Numbered from the stretch's first letter, positions 1 through 9,358 are shown. The stretch: DNA of 64,000 bases from an uncultured Acetatifactor sp. (GCA_947624245.1 CANQJL010000001.1:1-64000), one strand, 5' to 3'. Notes: generated by a model not told the origin, from the sequence alone. Program-made: numbers and translations.

Positions 1-47
1 TCGAGAAAGAAGAAAAGAAAACAGCTAAAAAGAAAAAACAGAAATAA
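1..47 (+). CDS. C-terminal tail of an unknown gene (partial)
   Basis: The first 47 bases contain an open frame (first full codon at base 3) that ends in TAA at 45-47. It encodes a tail of 14 residues, EKEEKKTAKKKKQK, very rich in lysine and glutamate. The gene begins outside the window, so its product cannot be named. A hairpin with a T-run follows directly, which supports a real gene end on the plus strand. The gene is convergent with guaA. Confidence 0.5.
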   Translation, partial: EKEEKKTAKKKKQK

Positions 48-57
48 GCATAAAAAG

Positions 58-106
58 ACCTTGCCGATATTCAGTTTTCTTGTTCTGAAAATCAGCAAGG
101 TTTTTC
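58..106 (+). terminator. Rho-independent terminator of the left-edge gene
   Basis: The arms ACCTTGC...TTCAG and CTGAA...GCAAGGT form an imperfect hairpin of about 17 bp with two mismatches, followed by TTTTTCT. It lies 10 nt after the TAA at 45-47. Confidence 0.6.
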
Positions 107-147
107 TATGTCATTGATGTAATTATTCAGCGAATGATACTTGAAAT

Positions 148-169
148 GTTGCCAAATCGTTGCCAAGGC
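148..169. repeat. Two tandem 11-bp units GTTGCCAAATC / GTTGCCAAGGC
   Basis: GTTGCCA occurs at 148-154 and again at 159-165 with an 11-bp period, in the 55-bp stretch just beyond the 3' end of guaA. Short direct repeats beside the guaA 3' end can be recombinase arm sites, because guaA 3' ends are known integration hot spots. No integrase gene is visible here, so this is only a possibility. The rest of 107-224 shows nothing recognisable. Confidence 0.35.
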
Positions 170-224
170 TTAAACAAATTTGCTTGCAATCCGCATAAAT
201 ACTAGCTTTTTTAAGTCCGTTTCA

Positions 225-1769
225 TCATTCAAACTCTATCGTTCCCGGCGGCTTGCTGGTCACGTCGTACACCACTCTGTTCACATGCGCCACCTCATTG
301 ATGATCCGGCTGGTGACGCGCTTCAGCACGTCCCAGGGAATCTCCGCCGCCTCGGCGGTCATGAAGTCCACCGTATTCACGGCGCGCAGCGCCACGGCGT
401 AATCGTAGGTTCTCTCATCGCCCATGACGCCCACGGAGCGCATATTGGTCAGCGCTGCGAAATACTGATTGATCTCCCGATCCAGTCCCGCCTTCGCGAT
501 CTCCTCCCGGTAGATAGCGTCCGCGTCCTGCACGATCTTCACCTTTTCTGCCGTCACCTCGCCGATGATGCGGATACCCAGCCCCGGCCCCGGGAAAGGC
601 TGCCGAAACACCAGATGCTCCGGAATGCCAAGCTCCAGACCGACCTTGCGCACCTCGTCCTTGAACAGATTCCGCAGAGGTTCTATGATCTCCTTAAAGT
701 CCACGTAATCGGGAAGACCGCCCACATTGTGGTGGGACTTGATCACCGCCGACTCGCCGCCCAGACCGCTCTCCACCACGTCCGGGTAGATAGTGCCCTG
801 CACCAGGAAGTCCACCGCTCCGATCTTTTTGGCCTCCTCCTCGAAGACACGAATGAACTCCTCCCCGATAATCTTGCGTTTCCGCTCCGGCTCGGACACT
901 CCGGCAAGCCTGTCATAGAAACGCTGCTGGGCGTTCACCCGGATAAAATTCAATTTATAATTTCCCTTCGGCCCAAATACGGCCTCCACCTCATCGCCCT
1001 CGTTCTTGCGCAGCAGTCCGTGGTCCACGAACACGCAGGTGAGCTGCTCGCCCACCGCCTTGGACAGAAGCACCGCCGCCACGGAAGAATCCACTCCGCC
1101 GGACAAGGCGCAGAGCACTCTGCCGCTCCCCACCTTTTTTCGCAGCGCCGCCACGTTCTCCTCCACAAAGGAATCCATGCGCCAGTCTCCGCGGCAGCCG
1201 CAGATGCCCCTCACAAAATTGTACAGCATTTTGGAGCCTTCCACCGTATGGAGCACCTCGGGATGGAACTGGATCGCATAGAGGCCTTTCTCCGGACACT
1301 CCGCCGCCGCCACGGGGCAGTTTGCGGTCCGCGCCACCGCCCGGAATCCGGGCGCCATTTCCGCAATATAGTCAAAGTGGCTCATCCAGCAGACGGTATG
1401 CGGCGTCACGCCGGAAAACAGCGCGGACGAATTGTCCACGTCCACCTCGGTCTTTCCGTACTCCCGAACGTCCGCCCTTTCCACTCTGCCTCCCAGTACG
1501 TGGCTCATGAGCTGTGCGCCGTAGCACAGTCCCAGAACGGGAATGCCCATGGCAAAAAGCTCCGGCGAACAGGTGGCCGCTCCTTCCTCGTAACAGCTGC
1601 TGGGACCGCCGGTAAGAATAATCCCCTTGGGCTTCATGGCCCTAATCTTCTCCAGATCCGTCCTGTAAGAGTATATCTCACAGTACACGCTGCACTCTCT
1701 GACACGCCGTGCCACCAGTTGATTGTACTGTCCTCCAAAGTCGATAACGATTACCAGTTCTTTCTCCAT
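225..1769 (-). CDS. guaA: GMP synthase (glutamine-hydrolysing)
   Basis: Converts XMP, ATP and glutamine to GMP, the last step of guanine nucleotide synthesis, in the cytoplasm. At 514 aa it has the usual length. The N-terminal class I amidotransferase domain carries the nucleophile Cys82 in GLCYGAQL and the partners His169 and Glu171 in QFHPE. The ATP pyrophosphatase domain has the P-loop SGGVDSS at 223-229. The C-terminal dimerisation domain ends in the typical KPPGTIEFE. The ATG at 1769 is chosen over an upstream in-frame start at 1811 because GAGAGGG precedes it and family members begin [14 protein letters not shown]. It has its own promoter. The leader of roughly 57 nt leaves no room for a purine riboswitch. 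Confidence 0.97.
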   Translation of the reverse strand: MEKELVIVIDFGGQYNQLVARRVRECSVYCEIYSYRTDLEKIRAMKPKGIILTGGPSSCYEEGAATCSPELFAMGIPVLGLCYGAQLMSHVLGGRVERADVREYGKTEVDVDNSSALFSGVTPHTVCWMSHFDYIAEMAPGFRAVARTANCPVAAAECPEKGLYAIQFHPEVLHTVEGSKMLYNFVRGICGCRGDWRMDSFVEENVAALRKKVGSGRVLCALSGGVDSSVAAVLLSKAVGEQLTCVFVDHGLLRKNEGDEVEAVFGPKGNYKLNFIRVNAQQRFYDRLAGVSEPERKRKIIGEEFIRVFEEEAKKIGAVDFLVQGTIYPDVVESGLGGESAVIKSHHNVGGLPDYVDFKEIIEPLRNLFKDEVRKVGLELGIPEHLVFRQPFPGPGLGIRIIGEVTAEKVKIVQDADAIYREEIAKAGLDREINQYFAALTNMRSVGVMGDERTYDYAVALRAVNTVDFMTAEAAEIPWDVLKRVTSRIINEVAHVNRVVYDVTSKPPGTIEFE

Positions 1770-1831
1770 ATTTCCCTCTCGTTCCGCCGTACAGGTGACT
1801 TTATCTTGCAATTACCGCATTGCTGATTTCT

Positions 1832-1860
1832 ATTATAGAATAGGGCGCAGGCTAAGTCAA
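1832..1860 (-). promoter_or_regulatory. sigma-A promoter of guaA
   Basis: On the minus strand TTGACT (1855-1860), a 17-nt spacer and TATAAT (1832-1837). This is a near-consensus match in the gap upstream of guaA. Confidence 0.8.
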
Positions 1861-1876
1861 AACAATTTTGTCGATC

Positions 1877-2764
1877 CTACTGGCGAAGTGGGCCGGTCTT
1901 TACAAAATCCGACAGCGGCCGAAAGCTGTAGCCCATCTCCTCCCATTTTGTCAGCAGTTCATCTAATATCTCCCCGTTGGTCCTGGAGGTATTATGCAGC
2001 AGCACAATAGCTCCGGGATGGATCCGTCCGGTAAGCTTTTGGAACGCCTCCTCATGGCTGGGCTGGCTGTCCTGATTCCAGTCCACATAAGCCAGGCTCC
2101 AGAAAAAGGTGGTGTAGCCCATGTCCTTTGCCATCTGCAGATTGGCGGCGCTGTACTTGCCCTGAGGCGGCCTGTAGTACATGGCAAGATCCTGCCCCGT
2201 GATATCCTTGAACCTGACGGCCACATCGTCCATTTCCTTTCGGAAGGAAGAGGGGTCGGATATCTGCGACATGTCGGGATGATGGTATGTATGGTTGCCC
2301 ACCGTATGGCCTTCCTCCACCATGCGCTTTACCAGATCGGGCGCGGATTCCAGATAGTGGCCTACCACAAAAAAGGTGGCCGGGGCGTCGTGCTTTTTCA
2401 AAGCGTCCAGAATGGGCTGTGTATTGCCGTTCTCGAATCCGCAGTCAAAGGTGAGATAAATGACCTTATCCTCTCCCTTCGCCACAAAGTAGGCGTTGTA
2501 TTCCTCCAGCGCCTCTGCCGTCACATTGCCCCGGGGCTTCTGACCTTCTTTTCCGAATCCCAGTCCCCAGTTCTCCGTTTCCCGAAGCGTTTCCGAGACG
2601 GCGTGACCGTCAGCCTGGCTGATCTGTGCATAAGTCCTTACCGCCGCCCTGCCCAGCAGGAACATAGCGCCGAGAAAGAAAAGAGCCGGAACTATCTGCC
2701 TTTTGTCAATGCTTCCGTTCCGGCTGAATTTTTTCAGAATGTCTTTTACAATGATGGTCTTCAT
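1877..2764 (-). CDS. PdaA-like polysaccharide deacetylase (NodB domain)
   Basis: Predicted to remove N-acetyl groups from muramic acid or a related glycan. The motif TFDCGFENGNT at 105-115 is of the PdaA type, the enzymes that make muramic delta-lactam in spore cortex; catalytic Asp107 is present. The metal-binding pair lies in NHTYHH (His158, His162), followed by RPPQGKYS (198-205) and LLHN (255-258). Residues 23-41 form one membrane segment or uncleaved signal, so the enzyme should face outward. It is 295 aa. It lies downstream of a membrane protein, a subtilase and an LCP gene on the same strand, a plausible envelope/sporulation group. The ribosome site is weak. Deacetylase function is well supported; the exact substrate is inferred. 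Confidence 0.85.
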   Translation of the reverse strand: MKTIIVKDILKKFSRNGSIDKRQIVPALFFLGAMFLLGRAAVRTYAQISQADGHAVSETLRETENWGLGFGKEGQKPRGNVTAEALEEYNAYFVAKGEDKVIYLTFDCGFENGNTQPILDALKKHDAPATFFVVGHYLESAPDLVKRMVEEGHTVGNHTYHHPDMSQISDPSSFRKEMDDVAVRFKDITGQDLAMYYRPPQGKYSAANLQMAKDMGYTTFFWSLAYVDWNQDSQPSHEEAFQKLTGRIHPGAIVLLHNTSRTNGEILDELLTKWEEMGYSFRPLSDFVKTGPLRQ

Positions 2765-2844
2765 GTCATACTACGCTTTCGCAGCTTTTGGTACCAGTAT
2801 ATGTTGCCTGCCGCCGTTTTATCCTACTGAAGTATGGCTTGGGG

Positions 2845-4053
2845 CTAATAATAGTATCCTCCCTTAAGAAGGTTCATCAGATAATCCGCGCCGCACGCAA
2901 GATGCTCTCCGAACAGGAGCCACTGTATCAAAAGCTGCCATACCGGCTGACTGCGGCGAAGGGTCTCCCGCACAAGAACCGCAGCACCGGTGACGAACAG
3001 AAAGAACAGGGCGTACATATAGCCCCATGCAAAGTTCATATGCCCTGCCCGATATCCTTTTTCAATCAGGAACAGCATGGTGAACAGCGCCGTTGCGAAG
3101 AACTGCCAGGCGAACCTGAAGAAAGGGAGCTTCAGCGCCTCCCGCCGCTGGAACAAAAGCACGCTCAACGGGAAGGCGGCGGCAAGCAGAATGGACACCG
3201 GCACATTATCTGTCTTTTCCTTCCATGCGGTCAGAAAAGACCATGCGATCCCGTTTTCCTGTCCGTATACTTCCCCGGTGAACATACCGAAATACTGATA
3301 GAGCAATACCGCAAAGGTGGGAAGGAACGCTATCCCGAACTGCCAGAACGCCTTCATGCCCTTCCCTCTGCTGCGGATCAGCCTCCACAGCATGATCACC
3401 CCGCACGTACCCGCCAGCACCAGGGTAAAGCTCGGTTTCGTCAGCGTCGTCAGCAACAGCATCACAGAGAAAAGAGCCGTATCCTTCCGCAGCCAGGTGT
3501 CCTTTTGTTCATAGTCCTGCAGAATCCCGACTGTAAGAAAGAATGTGACCACAGCGAAGGGCCTTGCCGCCAGATAGGTGGCGTTGTGGAACGGATTTGG
3601 CGAAAAGGTGCCTATATACCGCAGGCTCCCCTCAAGGGAACCATACTGCACGATCCGATGGAACGGAAAGAGCATGGACACCACCAGCAGGGAAAACGTG
3701 AGCAGACTGATCCAGCCGTCAGGACATTTCTTTTCCTCGCTTTGCAGCAGTCGGCTCAGCCAGTATTTTAAAATGCAGAAGGTCAGAGCGTTCAGACAGG
3801 TGACCGTCACCGCCAGCGCATTGTTGGGCGTCATAAAAAAGCAGAAGAATTCCGCAATCCAGAACATTACAGGGTAGGATATCTCACCGGTGCTGCTCAT
3901 GCCCTGAATCTCGCTGATATATGCCACATTGTCAGACGCATATCTGTTTTCGTAAAGCATACATTGCTCATGGAACAAAAAGAATGTCACGGCAACATAC
4001 AGCCCGAACAGCAGAAAAAAGAAGGCGATGCTCTTCCTCTCGTGTCTTTTCAT
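2845..4053 (-). CDS. Polytopic membrane protein of unknown function
   Basis: A 402-aa protein with about 9-10 hydrophobic segments, starting with one near residues 9-28. After the first segment comes an outward loop of roughly 30 residues (ENRYASDNVAYISEIQG) with acidic and aromatic residues. That layout is common in GT-C type glycosyltransferases and in uncharacterised Firmicutes membrane proteins, but I see no diagnostic motif. The start has a good site (AAGGGG, 8 nt upstream of ATG). It lies 30 bp after the subtilase gene and is probably co-transcribed with it. No function is assigned. Confidence 0.7.
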   Translation of the reverse strand: MKRHERKSIAFFFLLFGLYVAVTFFLFHEQCMLYENRYASDNVAYISEIQGMSSTGEISYPVMFWIAEFFCFFMTPNNALAVTVTCLNALTFCILKYWLSRLLQSEEKKCPDGWISLLTFSLLVVSMLFPFHRIVQYGSLEGSLRYIGTFSPNPFHNATYLAARPFAVVTFFLTVGILQDYEQKDTWLRKDTALFSVMLLLTTLTKPSFTLVLAGTCGVIMLWRLIRSRGKGMKAFWQFGIAFLPTFAVLLYQYFGMFTGEVYGQENGIAWSFLTAWKEKTDNVPVSILLAAAFPLSVLLFQRREALKLPFFRFAWQFFATALFTMLFLIEKGYRAGHMNFAWGYMYALFFLFVTGAAVLVRETLRRSQPVWQLLIQWLLFGEHLACGADYLMNLLKGGYYY

Positions 4054-4083
4054 GCCAAAGTCCCCTTCCGTAATCAGACGCCC

Positions 4084-5862
4084 TCACACACCGATCAATG
4101 CGTCAAACGTCCCCACCATATTCAGCCGTCCGAATCCCCACTCCCTGGAGGGATAGGTGATGGTACTGCTGCGGGAGGCGCCCCGGATAAAATAATTTTT
4201 GATCTGTCGGCTCTCCACCAAAGTGTCGTTTCCCTCCACCACGGCCCACTGCATGAACTGCGCCACCGCCCCTGCGGTGATGGCTGCCGCCAGAGACGTC
4301 CCCGACTCTTTTCCGCGAAAGGTAAAGATATCTACGCCCGGAGCGGCAAAATCCGGTCGGATAGCGCCGTTTCGCGCGAATCCTCTTCCGGAGTCGATAT
4401 AAAAGCTGTTGTTGGACGAATCGTAGGCGGACACACTGATGATGCTCTGCGCCATGGCAGGCTCCGTCAGGGTAATATAAGGCGAGGATTCCAAAAAGTA
4501 TACCGGAGCGCTCAAAAACTGTGTGATGGGGAGCCACAGGTGGAATTCTCCGTTGTACACTGTCCCTGACGCCTCCACCCGAAACGTCCAGATCCCCGGC
4601 GTGGGATCCTGCACCCGCAGCTGGATCAGCTCCTCCCCGGAGGCGCGCTCCACCAGCGCTCCTGCCACGGTGATCTGCGTCTCCTCATAGACAAAGCCGT
4701 AGGTGATACTGTCGGTAATGCCCAGACGAAGCGGCGGAATGGTCTCTCCCCCCGGCGACTGCACCGAGACGGTGAACACGTCCGGCACATTCCCCCAAAG
4801 CTCCAACAGAAATCCCCTTACGCCCGCATCTACTCTGACCTCCACCGGTACGCTGCCTGTGCCGGCAGCATCGCTGTTAAAATTTCCCTGATAGTGATGT
4901 CTTGCGTTTCCCTCGTTCCCTCCGCCCGCCACCACCGCACGGCTGCGCTTTACCGCCACAATGTCAAGATATCGGGACAGGGCGGAGCTGCCCGCATGGT
5001 CCCCGCTGTTGGTGCCCAGCCCCAGACAGATTACCACCGGACGCCGGAACACATCTGCAAAGGAATCCGCATACTGCACCGCCAGCATGATGTCGTTCTC
5101 CTGATAGGCCGGTACGTCTTCCGGTATCAGATAGAAATCTCTGAAATACTGCTTGCACTCCTTCAGCTTTACCACGACGATGTCCGCATCCGGCGCCGCG
5201 CCCTGATAGACAAGACCGCTGCGGATATTGCTGCCTGCGGCCACTCCCGCCAGGGCTGTGCCGTGACCGTTCTCGTCCCGGCTCGGCACTACGCCGTAAG
5301 GGTCCTCCGACAAAAGCGCCCTGTCGATGTCCGCCCTGCTGTACTCGGATCCGTACTGAAAGCCCGCAGGGGGCGTACCCGTCTGCACGGTCTGATCCCA
5401 GATGGCCAAAATGCGGCTGCTGCCGTCCTCGTTGCGGAAAATGGGATTGGTGTAGTCTATCCCCGTATCGATGACACACACCACCACTCCTCTGCCGGTG
5501 AGGGACAGCGGGGGCCGCTGCACCTGCGTGATACCGCTGACGATCAGACTGTTGGGATCAAAACCGGCCGCTACGGGTTCCGCCTGCATCAGTCCGTACA
5601 GCTTCGGCACGCTGCGGTATTCAAAAAAGTAGCTTTCGGCGCTGAGTACGTCCAGCCTGCTGAAGTACACCACATTGTAGAGATTTTCAATATTGGCGTA
5701 ACATAAATCGGTATTGCTCTCCTCCAGCATTCTGATGGGAAAATCCGTGATCACATCGTAATAGTCGTTGGAGAGAATCATGTCTTTACAATCCACAATA
5801 GAATAAGCCCTTTCTCTTACATACAGTATCTTATGCAAGAGAGAAGGCTTTGTGTGTTTCAA
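4084..5862 (-). CDS. Subtilisin-family (S8) serine protease, Csp-like architecture
   Basis: A 592-aa S8 protease with an intact triad: Asp132 in VIDTGID, His200 in NGHGTALAG and Ser523 in GTSLAAA; oxyanion Asn316 lies in GGGNEGN. A long N-terminal segment (1-110) precedes the catalytic core, and a beta-rich insert (about 335-450) sits between His and Ser. This resembles the prodomain and jelly-roll insert of clostridial Csp germination proteases. No signal peptide is visible, so it may act in the cytosol, the spore or by non-classical export. The frame opens with TTG at 5862, overlapping the LCP stop by four bases (TTGA); an ATG at 5781 (Met28) is an alternative start and neither has a strong ribosome site. 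The substrate is unknown. Confidence 0.85.
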   Translation of the reverse strand: MKHTKPSLLHKILYVRERAYSIVDCKDMILSNDYYDVITDFPIRMLEESNTDLCYANIENLYNVVYFSRLDVLSAESYFFEYRSVPKLYGLMQAEPVAAGFDPNSLIVSGITQVQRPPLSLTGRGVVVCVIDTGIDYTNPIFRNEDGSSRILAIWDQTVQTGTPPAGFQYGSEYSRADIDRALLSEDPYGVVPSRDENGHGTALAGVAAGSNIRSGLVYQGAAPDADIVVVKLKECKQYFRDFYLIPEDVPAYQENDIMLAVQYADSFADVFRRPVVICLGLGTNSGDHAGSSALSRYLDIVAVKRSRAVVAGGGNEGNARHHYQGNFNSDAAGTGSVPVEVRVDAGVRGFLLELWGNVPDVFTVSVQSPGGETIPPLRLGITDSITYGFVYEETQITVAGALVERASGEELIQLRVQDPTPGIWTFRVEASGTVYNGEFHLWLPITQFLSAPVYFLESSPYITLTEPAMAQSIISVSAYDSSNNSFYIDSGRGFARNGAIRPDFAAPGVDIFTFRGKESGTSLAAAITAGAVAQFMQWAVVEGNDTLVESRQIKNYFIRGASRSSTITYPSREWGFGRLNMVGTFDALIGV

Positions 5863-6998
5863 CTGCCGCCGGCAGTGTCGGAGGGTGCGCTCTGCCCGTC
5901 TTCCTGACTTTGGACCTCCCGATAGAACAGGCGGATCATCAGGTCCTTCAGGGCGTCCTTGTCCGGATAGAATTCTTCGAACTCCTCTCCTTCTTTGGTC
6001 GTTCCCTCCAGAGTATAGATCGCATCGACATCAAACGAATAATTCACCAGTTCGCCTGCCAGGTACGACATTTCGTCTATGGAGATATCCGTGACGGTGT
6101 AGTCCTTCAGTTTCCCGTACAGCGTCACGGGTAAGGTAAGGTCTTTTTTTGTGGCGGCAATCGCCTTTTTGCCGAAAGCCCCCAGATACTGCTTCTGGCG
6201 TGCCAGCCGGCCTCTTGCGCTCTCGTATATGGTGATGTCACGGTATTTTACATACCAGAAAGCGTCCATTCCCTCCAGCCGTACCTGCGCCCCCTTCTCC
6301 CACTTCTTGTTCTTCTTCGTGAGATCCTCCAACACGACAACGTCCACTCCGCCGACCGCATCATTTAGTTCTGCTATACCGCCCATATTAAATGACACAT
6401 AGCCGTGTATGGGAAGATTGTAAAAAAGCTCCGATACCGCTTCGCGGGTCAGCTCGCAGCTTCCTTCCATGCCGTCCCCAAAGCCGTGCTGCACGGCCAG
6501 CTGCGCAGGCGCAACAATATCTTCTCCGTTCTCGCCGATTCCCACCATGCGGACGTCCACCATGGTATCGCGGTTCACTCCCACCAGACTGAGCTTCTTG
6601 GAAGATGTATCCATCACCAACAGAAAGATAGCATCTGACTGCCCTCCGCTGACTTTATCGGGATTCTTCGAGACCTTTTCCATCTTGTCGATGCCAAGCA
6701 CCAGAAAAGTCAGAATGTCCTCATTGTATTCATAGATTTTCCCATCATAGCGAATCCACCCCTCTTCCCACTCCTGAGGGCGCGACTCCTCCACTATTTC
6801 CGTATCCAGTGTCGGTCCGCCGGAATCGACTCCGCTCCGCAGGCGCCGTTCACCTATACTTCTGATTCCGACGACGCCCAAAATCACAACGGCGGCAGCC
6901 ATCTCTATCGTCAGAAAGATCAGTGCGCTCCTTCCCGCGATGCCGGCCCACGTCATAGGCTTTTTAATTTGTTTTTCTTTGTGTTTGTGAGTAAACAT
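5859..6998 (-). CDS. LytR-CpsA-Psr (LCP) family protein
   Basis: LCP proteins transfer undecaprenyl-linked polymers (wall teichoic acid or capsule) onto peptidoglycan at the outer membrane face. This 379-aa protein has a membrane anchor at about 20-45, then the LCP core with FLVLGID, a conserved QSDAIFLLVMD, VNRDTMVDV with catalytic-site Arg/Asp, and a later RGRLARQKQ segment. The start at 6998 follows GGAGG closely. It is the first gene after a strong promoter and overlaps the subtilase gene, so the two are translationally coupled. It is a distant paralogue of the LCP gene at 19952-21019. Which polymer it ligates is unknown. Confidence 0.88.
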   Translation of the reverse strand: MFTHKHKEKQIKKPMTWAGIAGRSALIFLTIEMAAAVVILGVVGIRSIGERRLRSGVDSGGPTLDTEIVEESRPQEWEEGWIRYDGKIYEYNEDILTFLVLGIDKMEKVSKNPDKVSGGQSDAIFLLVMDTSSKKLSLVGVNRDTMVDVRMVGIGENGEDIVAPAQLAVQHGFGDGMEGSCELTREAVSELFYNLPIHGYVSFNMGGIAELNDAVGGVDVVVLEDLTKKNKKWEKGAQVRLEGMDAFWYVKYRDITIYESARGRLARQKQYLGAFGKKAIAATKKDLTLPVTLYGKLKDYTVTDISIDEMSYLAGELVNYSFDVDAIYTLEGTTKEGEEFEEFYPDKDALKDLMIRLFYREVQSQEDGQSAPSDTAGGS

Positions 6999-7064
6999 AG
7001 CCTCCGACCGATCGCTCCTCTTTCCTTAGACACTGCCTCTGCTTTGCCTTGCACATGTATATTC

Positions 7065-7093
7065 ATTATAATTGTAACGACAGATATCGTCAA
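7065..7093 (-). promoter_or_regulatory. sigma-A promoter of the LCP-subtilase operon
   Basis: Minus strand TTGACG (7088-7093), a 17-nt spacer and TATAAT (7065-7070), about 65 nt upstream of the LCP start. Confidence 0.8.
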
Positions 7094-7202
7094 GTATACG
7101 CCAGGGAAATACCAAAAAGACAGTTTTGGCAATACGGGAAAAATCGGCAAAGTCCACAAAGCCGTGTCGGCGCAGGCTTATCAGAATAGTACAAAGTATT
7201 CA

Positions 7203-7232
7203 TTGCCGTCCGCAAATGTTATGTGATATACT
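7203..7232 (+). promoter_or_regulatory. Possible promoter of the HD-GYP gene
   Basis: TTGCCG (7203-7208), an 18-nt spacer and TATACT (7227-7232). A TATAAT at 7241-7246 is a second possible -10 but lacks a good -35. It is divergent from the LCP promoter. Confidence 0.45.
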
Positions 7233-7288
7233 CAAAAAGGTATAATGCAATTTTATATGCTGGATTATATATAATTGAAGAGGTCGTC

Positions 7289-8407
7289 ATGGCTGTAAAG
7301 AGAAAATTCATCAGTACACGCTTGTTAAAAGAGGGAATGAAGATAGACCAGGCCATTGTAGATGCCACTGGGCGCTCCCTGATTGAAAAGGGGGCTTATT
7401 TAGATGACTTTCACATTGAGTACCTTCAGGGAAAGGGTGTGGGCGGCATCTATATTCAGGAGGGTTCGCCCGATTCCGACGAGACGGACGCATCCAACGA
7501 CCTTGCACAGCTTCCTCAGTATACCAGAGAGCTGATCGAGAAAAACAGAGTGGAGGACCGCGCCAAGGTGCAGTTGACCGAGAGCGTCCGGAAACGGGTG
7601 AGCGAGGGAATACAGTTCCTCTACAACAATACGGACTCCCCGAATTTTACCGAAGCCACCAACAATGTAGCCGGCGAGCTCATGAAGACCATCACGGACA
7701 ATGATGCCGTTGCGGTGGATATCAGTATGCTGAAGGTCAGCGACGAGTACACATTTAAGCACAGTGTGGACGTAGCCACCATGGCTATGATCATCGGCAA
7801 GAAACACGGTCTGAGCGACAGAGATATCCACGAGCTGGGAATTGCCGGTCTGCTGCACGATGTGGGCAAGTCCAAGATTCCCAACGAGGTACTGAACAAG
7901 GCAGGCCGGCTGGACGATCAGGAATTTGCCCTGATGAAGCAGCACACCCTGTTCGGCTTTGAGATATTGAAGAACAGGAACGAGTTCTCCGACGCGATCA
8001 TGCGGGGCGTCCTGCAGCATCACGAGAAAATCAACGGCAAGGGCTATCCCCTGGGAACTGCGGGGGACAAGATACACCCTTACGCCAGAATCATCTCCGT
8101 TGCGGACATCTACGACGCGCTGGTGACCGAACGACCTTACAAGAGCGCCTTCGCTAAGAGCGACGCCATAGAGATGATCATGACCATGACCGAAGAGCTG
8201 GACTTTGAGGCCATTAAGAGCTTTTTAAACAGCGTGATCCTCTATTCCGTGGACAGCGTCGTACAGCTGTCCAACGGCGAGAAGGCCAGAGTGGTGGAAA
8301 ATACGCCGGAGAATTGCCTGCGCCCCAAGGTGGTCGGCTTAAAGACCGGAAAGCTCTACGATCTGTACAACGACCTCTCCTGTGCCAGCATAATAATCGT
8401 TCAATAG
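7289..8407 (+). CDS. HD-GYP domain protein (cyclic-di-GMP phosphodiesterase family)
   Basis: HD-GYP proteins hydrolyse cyclic di-GMP (some act on cGAMP) with a bi- or trinuclear metal site. Visible ligands include His158, the HD pair His190-Asp191 in LLHDVGKSKIP, His219, His244-His245 and the GYP signature at 252-254 in NGKGYPLG, then Asp in VADIYDAL. The roughly 150-residue N-terminal region is not a receiver or PAS domain that I can recognise. The start at 7289 (ATG after GAAGAGG) is preferred over the longer frame from 7223; it gives 372 aa. It is a single gene, convergent with the ZIP transporter gene only 21 bp away. The signal it reads is unknown. Confidence 0.9.
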   Translation: MAVKRKFISTRLLKEGMKIDQAIVDATGRSLIEKGAYLDDFHIEYLQGKGVGGIYIQEGSPDSDETDASNDLAQLPQYTRELIEKNRVEDRAKVQLTESVRKRVSEGIQFLYNNTDSPNFTEATNNVAGELMKTITDNDAVAVDISMLKVSDEYTFKHSVDVATMAMIIGKKHGLSDRDIHELGIAGLLHDVGKSKIPNEVLNKAGRLDDQEFALMKQHTLFGFEILKNRNEFSDAIMRGVLQHHEKINGKGYPLGTAGDKIHPYARIISVADIYDALVTERPYKSAFAKSDAIEMIMTMTEELDFEAIKSFLNSVILYSVDSVVQLSNGEKARVVENTPENCLRPKVVGLKTGKLYDLYNDLSCASIIIVQ

Positions 8408-8428
8408 AATGACCGATCGACCTTCCCG

Positions 8429-9205
8429 TCAGCCCAGCGCCACATCCAGAATCATCATCAGTACGAATCCCGCGGCCACTCCTATGGTGGCTATGTTGGA
8501 GTGCTCCCCGGACTGGGATTCCGGAATGAGTTCCTCCACTACCACGTAGAGCATGGCTCCGGCCGCAAGAGCCAGCAGGTAAGGCAGCACCGTGGTCACC
8601 TGTTCGGCCAGCGCCAGCGTAAGCAGCGCTCCCAGAGGCTCCACCGCTCCGGACAACACGCCGTACAGAAAGGCTTTGGGGCGGGAGCTCCCAGCATTTC
8701 TGAGCGGCATGGAAATAATGGCCCCCTCCGGAAAATTCTGTATGGCAATTCCCACCGCCAGCACCATGGCTCCCGCCATAGTGATACCGGTGTTGTCTAA
8801 CATGGCTCCCGCAAGCGTAACGCCTACGGCCATTCCCTCGGGAAGATTGTGAAGCGTGACCGCAAGCATGAGCATGGTGGACTTCTTCAGTTCCCTTTTT
8901 ACGCCCTCCGGCTCGCTGCTGTCCAGATGCATATGTGGCACCAGCGTATCCAGCAGAAGCAAAAATCCCATTCCCAGGAGAAATCCCGCTGCCGCCGGAA
9001 GCCATACGTTGCCGCCCTGTTCCTTCGCCATTTCAATGGCCGGAATCAATAACGACCAGACGGACGCCGCAATCATCACACCTGCCGCAAATCCCAGCAG
9101 CAGCTTCTGCAGTCCGGCCCTCATCTGTCTTCTCATAAAGAACACCATGGCAGCTCCCAGAGCAGTTCCCAAAAAAGGGATCAACAATACAAACGCTTCT
9201 TTCAT
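8429..9205 (-). CDS. ZIP-family divalent metal transporter
   Basis: A 258-aa membrane protein of the ZIP family (GufA/ZupT branch) that moves zinc or similar divalent metals into the cytoplasm. It has about eight hydrophobic segments and the two hallmark metal-binding motifs: HNLPEGMAVG in TM4 and QNFPEGAIIS in TM5. A short loop around 90-105 contains PHMHLDSSE, the variable metal-binding loop. The ribosome site AGGGGAAG precedes the ATG. It stands alone between the convergent HD-GYP gene and the divergent symporter gene. The metal cannot be decided from sequence. Confidence 0.92.
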   Translation of the reverse strand: MKEAFVLLIPFLGTALGAAMVFFMRRQMRAGLQKLLLGFAAGVMIAASVWSLLIPAIEMAKEQGGNVWLPAAAGFLLGMGFLLLLDTLVPHMHLDSSEPEGVKRELKKSTMLMLAVTLHNLPEGMAVGVTLAGAMLDNTGITMAGAMVLAVGIAIQNFPEGAIISMPLRNAGSSRPKAFLYGVLSGAVEPLGALLTLALAEQVTTVLPYLLALAAGAMLYVVVEELIPESQSGEHSNIATIGVAAGFVLMMILDVALG

Positions 9206-9329
9206 TTTCTTCCCCTATCCGCAATTTATTTTGAAACTCACATATATTATAATATAGTATGAAAGACTTTGTTTTTGTTTCCGACAAATCCGGCGCATTT
9301 TTGGCCGGTGCATTTTCCTGCGATGTGAT

Positions 9330-9358
9330 TTGACAAGTCCGTATTCCTGTGTTATAGT
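9330..9358 (+). promoter_or_regulatory. Near-consensus sigma-A promoter of the symporter gene
   Basis: TTGACA (9330-9335), exactly 17 nt, TATAGT (9353-9358). It predicts a start near 9365 and a leader of about 115 nt before the ATG at 9481. Confidence 0.85.

Noticed and set aside
180..1826. 548-aa open frame on the plus strand opposite guaA
   Set aside because: It is an antisense shadow of guaA; the translation is His/Arg-rich, has no domain and no ribosome site.
1770..1826. Purine riboswitch before guaA
   Set aside because: The leader from the promoter to the ATG is only about 57 nt and has no aptamer-like stems.
6953..7159. 68-aa minus-strand frame upstream of the LCP gene
   Set aside because: It overlaps the LCP start in another frame and covers the promoter; no ribosome site or homology pattern.
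8408..8428. Terminator between the convergent HD-GYP and ZIP genes
   Set aside because: The 21-bp gap has no hairpin with a T-run that I can see.
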